Shown one piece after another: positions 35,469 through 36,890 of a DNA stretch of 36,890 nt (the first letter of the stretch is position 1; each line of letters begins with the position of its first letter). A model generated the notes under the pieces. The model searched no databases. It saw only the letters and a program-made list of their open reading frames with translations, and was not told the DNA's origin. Origin of the DNA: a virus; the IMG/VR virus record IMGVR_UViG_3300000265_000008, positions 1 to 36,890 of that record. One strand, written 5' to 3'. A program made the position numbers and the translations under genes.

Positions 35469-35483
35469 GGTTTCGTTTCTCAT
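35462..35483 (-). repeat. 22-nt leader repeat, copy 2
   Basis: This is the same CATGAGAAACGAAACCATGA as at 35202-35223, here at the start of the 63-residue gene. The coding sequences after it are unrelated, so the leader is shared but the genes are not. Confidence 0.8.
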
Positions 35484-35497
35484 GTGATTAGTGCAAA

Positions 35498-35611
35498 TCA
35501 GGAGCGTTGATCCTGAATAATTTCAACGGCAGCACGGGCACCGTCTAGTACATACTGACCATAGGCAGTGCCGACGATCAATGAGAGGGTACAGGCGAGA
35601 AAGGTTCTCAT
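35498..35611 (-). CDS. 37-residue microprotein with an N-terminal hydrophobic helix
   Basis: The ATG at 35611 opens 37 codons ending TGA. The protein is MRTFLACTLSLIVGTAYGQ followed by YVLDGARAAVEIIQDQRS. The N-terminus resembles a signal peptide or signal anchor: Arg2, a hydrophobic core, and A-C and A-Y-G near possible cleavage positions. After cleavage only about 20 residues would remain, so an anchored membrane peptide is more likely. It lies in the high-G+C small-gene cluster; no family is recognised. Confidence 0.6.
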   Translation of the reverse strand: MRTFLACTLSLIVGTAYGQYVLDGARAAVEIIQDQRS

Positions 35612-35648
35612 TAGTGACGATCCTAGATGTTGAGTGTTTTGAGTTGGT

Positions 35649-35744
35649 TCAGTCTCTATCTCTGTTTGCTTTGATTAACTCAGCATAGACTTTACCGACT
35701 AGTGCTGCACCGATCATACCGACTGCGAATGAGATTGGATCCAT
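35649..35744 (-). CDS. 31-residue hydrophobic microprotein
   Basis: The ATG at 35744 opens 31 codons ending TGA. The product MDPISFAVGMIGAALVGKVY continues AELIKANRDRD. Residues 4-20 form a small-residue-rich (Gly, Ala) hydrophobic helix with a charged C-terminus, as in tiny membrane peptides. It follows the A/C-rich leader pattern of its neighbours. With so few codons, chance cannot be excluded, but the amphipathic pattern and tight placement favour a real gene. Confidence 0.52.
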   Translation of the reverse strand: MDPISFAVGMIGAALVGKVYAELIKANRDRD

Positions 35745-35767
35745 GATTGTTCGTTTGTTTCTTTGAA

Positions 35768-35785
35768 TAGTCTACAGGGTCAGGG
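35768..35785 (-). repeat. intergenic CCCTGACCCTGTAGACTA element, copy D
   Basis: The minus strand reads CCCTGACCCTGTAGACTA immediately after the TGA of the gene ending at 35787, without an intervening hairpin. It is followed by TTCAAAGAAACAAACG, the same style of G-poor leader as after copy A. Confidence 0.78.
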
Positions 35786-35786
35786 G

Positions 35787-35972
35787 TCAGTGTCTGTCGC
35801 TGATGTTCCAGTTGCTGGACTGGTTGGGTTGGATGCGACCGGCACGGACTGCCTGCCTATACTCGTGTTCTGCCTGCTGTTGGCGTTGGATCTTCTCCAT
35901 GACGGTCAGCATCAGTGGCGAAGGGGTGCCAGTGGTGATGAATTGTCCGTTGCGTTGTGCTTTGTTTTCCAT
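35787..35972 (-). CDS. 61-residue hypothetical protein
   Basis: I choose ATG 35972 (MENKAQRNGQFITTGTPSP). The longer start at 36038 would lie inside a 7-bp hairpin (36014-36038). The product has a long basic-acidic helix (V-M-E-K-I-Q-R-Q-Q-Q-A-E-H-E-Y-R-Q-A-V-R-A-G-R) and the end N-W-N-I-S-D-R-H. The helix could be a coiled coil or could bind nucleic acid. No family is recognised. Confidence 0.6.
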   Translation of the reverse strand: MENKAQRNGQFITTGTPSPLMLTVMEKIQRQQQAEHEYRQAVRAGRIQPNQSSNWNISDRH

Positions 35973-36013
35973 ACTGTTAGTATGGCAGAGATGGGAGCAG
36001 AAATCAAGCGGTA

Positions 36014-36038
36014 GTGGACACTTTGACCAACTGTCCAC
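36014..36038. other. 7-bp intergenic hairpin
   Basis: GTGGACA (36014-36020) pairs perfectly with TGTCCAC (36032-36038) around 11 nt. It lies upstream of the 61-residue gene. No T-run follows on either strand. Confidence 0.5.
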
Positions 36039-36052
36039 AGGCGGCTGACCTG

Positions 36053-36071
36053 GGTATCATTTAGTGATACC
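36053..36071. other. 7-bp hairpin after the 50-residue gene
   Basis: GGTATCA (36053-36059) pairs perfectly with TGATACC (36065-36071) with loop TTTAG. It lies 10 nt past the stop of the 50-residue gene on the minus strand, with no T-run after it. Confidence 0.55.
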
Positions 36072-36081
36072 ACGGTTAGTG

Positions 36082-36234
36082 TTACTCAGGACGAAGTTTT
36101 ACTGTAATGATCTCAAAGTTTGGATGTAATTCTTTGCACCTTGCATATGCTTCAGCAGCAGTTTCTCTCATGTAAGAAAGCACATCGTGCATCTCTTTCT
36201 TAGTATCGTAACCGTAGCAATTCCAGATAGGCAT
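36082..36234 (-). CDS. 50-residue hypothetical protein
   Basis: The ATG at 36234 opens 50 codons to TAA. The product starts MPIWNCYGYDTKKEMHDVL, has a helix Y-M-R-E-T-A-A-E-A-Y-A-R-C-K-E-L and ends E-I-I-T-V-K-L-R-P-E, a plausible small alpha/beta fold. It begins 5 nt after the stop of the 75-residue gene. G+C content drops here compared with the genes to its left. No family is recognised. Confidence 0.68.
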   Translation of the reverse strand: MPIWNCYGYDTKKEMHDVLSYMRETAAEAYARCKELHPNFEIITVKLRPE

Positions 36235-36239
36235 GTGAT

Positions 36240-36467
36240 TTAGTCTCCCAATTCGATAACAGTATGCCCGAGGTAATCTTCAACCCAGACAGTGGAATTG
36301 GACTCACTATACATCGAATAAGCAACATCGATAGCATGATCCTGAGAAGCACAATTCTCAGTTTCGTTGAGTGCTGGACAATGAACAGTGTAAAGCAAAA
36401 TTGAACTCGTTTCTTTGACCCTTCTACAATACACGATTTTGAGGTCTGTGCCGTGACCTTGTGTCAC
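36240..36467 (-). CDS. 75-residue hypothetical protein
   Basis: It begins MTQGHGTDLKIVYCRRVKE, with the rest S-S-I-L-L-Y-T-V-H-C-P, E-N-C-A-S-Q-D-H-A-I-D-V-A-Y-S-M-Y and S-T-V-W-V-E-D-Y-L-G-H. Three Cys and several His residues are present, but not in a standard zinc-binding spacing. It is tightly followed by the 50-residue gene. The function is unknown. Confidence 0.68.
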   Translation of the reverse strand: MTQGHGTDLKIVYCRRVKETSSILLYTVHCPALNETENCASQDHAIDVAYSMYSESNSTVWVEDYLGHTVIELGD

Positions 36468-36493
36468 TTTACCAATTGGGAGGCAGCCGACCA

Positions 36494-36505
36494 GTTAGTG
36501 TTACT
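36494..36505. repeat. GTTAGTGTTACT intergenic repeat
   Basis: The dodecamer GTTAGTGTTACT is repeated exactly at 36075-36086, and a looser form (GGTTAGTGAGTGTTA) occurs at 36806-36820. Each lies at the 3' end of a minus-strand gene. In the 36075 copy it overlaps the stop codon. Confidence 0.55.
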
Positions 36506-36506
36506 T

Positions 36507-36521
36507 AGTGATGAAATCACT
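36507..36521. other. 6-bp hairpin after the 87-residue gene
   Basis: AGTGAT (36507-36512) pairs with ATCACT (36516-36521) with a GAA loop. It lies 3 nt past the stop of the gene at 36525, next to a GTTAGTGTTACT repeat. Confidence 0.5.
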
Positions 36522-36524
36522 TCA

Positions 36525-36788
36525 CTATATGTTACGCTCCAACCATGCTAGTTCTGTTTCAATAGCATCAACAATCGTTGTGTGAATGTTATCGTAGTCT
36601 TGCAGATTGCATAAGACGCTATCACATAACGATTGGGGTTGTTGTACTTCATCACCCTCATCATCATACTTCACAACATCTTCGCTAGTGTAAATCCATC
36701 CTGCTGCTGGTGCATCTTCGCCCTGTGCTTCAATAAGATTTTCTACCCTTGCTTTGAGTGCTTTGAGTGAATAGAATTGTGATGACAT
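36525..36788 (-). CDS. 87-residue acidic hypothetical protein
   Basis: It starts MSSQFYSLKALKARVENLI, followed by E-A-Q-G-E-D-A-P-A-A-G-W-I-Y-T-S-E-D-V-V, then an acidic stretch Y-D-D-E-G-D-E-V and a helical end V-D-A-I-E-T-E-L-A-W-L-E. This pattern (S-L-K-x-L, Q-G-E-D-A-P, I-[FY]-T-x-E-D-V) is one I recall from conserved small cyanophage proteins. The function is unknown. Confidence 0.78.
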   Translation of the reverse strand: MSSQFYSLKALKARVENLIEAQGEDAPAAGWIYTSEDVVKYDDEGDEVQQPQSLCDSVLCNLQDYDNIHTTIVDAIETELAWLERNI

Positions 36789-36821
36789 GATGTTAGATAG
36801 TGAGGGGTTAGTGAGTGTTAA

Positions 36822-36890
36822 TCAGGCAAACTCAACGAATGTGAAACCATTCACGAAATCATGGGTGACTTTGTTATCCATGATGAACCA
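36822..36890 (-). CDS. C-terminal end of a gene cut by the window
   Basis: The frame is open from the right edge to TGA at 36822 and encodes WFIMDNKVTHDFVNGFTFVEFA. Most likely the gene starts outside the window. An internal ATG at 36881 would give only 19 residues. It is too short to identify. Confidence 0.5.
   Translation of the reverse strand, partial: WFIMDNKVTHDFVNGFTFVEFA

Overview
The window looks like part of the genome of a T4-like marine cyanophage (a contractile-tailed myovirus of Synechococcus or Prochlorococcus). It shows recognisable baseplate genes (gp25, gp6 and gp8 types) in T4-like order. Very large structural proteins of the kind cyanomyoviruses carry replace or extend gp7 and the gp9-gp12 region. 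Small cyanophage-style genes and NATAAATA late promoters fit the same picture. Every credible gene is on the minus strand, so transcription runs from high to low coordinates. I see no plus-strand gene, tRNA, rRNA, integrase, transposase, CRISPR array or photosynthesis gene.

Layout in transcription order. (1) 36890-33929: a run of small genes (about 31-87 codons) of mostly unknown function. The stretch from about 34160 to 36060 has clearly higher G+C than the rest. Between its genes a fixed pattern recurs: stop codon, hairpin, a CCCTGTAGA element, an A/C-rich leader, next start. (2) 33924-33898: a rho-independent terminator, followed by a GATAAATA late promoter at 33831-33824. (3) 33777-32010: a compact, partly overlapping operon of small proteins, including a possible PAAR-like tail-spike tip protein and three genes of 38, 41 and 48 codons. 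(4) 31963-29763: gp25 and gp6 baseplate wedge genes. (5) 29756-19995: one 3253-residue protein in the gp7 position, with a YHYH domain and a recent tandem repeat at its C-terminus; then a 176-residue protein. (6) 19405-17498: gp8-type wedge protein behind a perfect TATAAATA late promoter. (7) 17442-9169: a 2757-residue DUF4815-type structural protein, then a 63-64 residue coiled-coil protein. (8) 8991-4676: a 1263-residue and a 172-residue virion protein. (9) 4633 to beyond the left edge: a large fibre-like protein with a beta-helix-like segment and tandem beta repeats, cut by the window.

The genes from 33.8 kb leftwards probably work together as the late baseplate and fibre assembly module. 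gp25, gp6 and gp8 types would build the wedge, the PAAR-like protein may cap the central spike, and the giant proteins probably form the cyanophage-specific baseplate periphery and fibres. Several late promoters (TATAAATA, CATAAATA, GATAAATA and variants ending CTAAATA) sit 25-55 nt upstream of key starts, giving the module several internal entry points. The giant proteins share two small modules, a Gly-Gly-x-Gly-Tyr beta unit and a surface-like 'FP..G.I.I..E...Y' unit, which suggests that they grew by exchange and duplication of the same parts.
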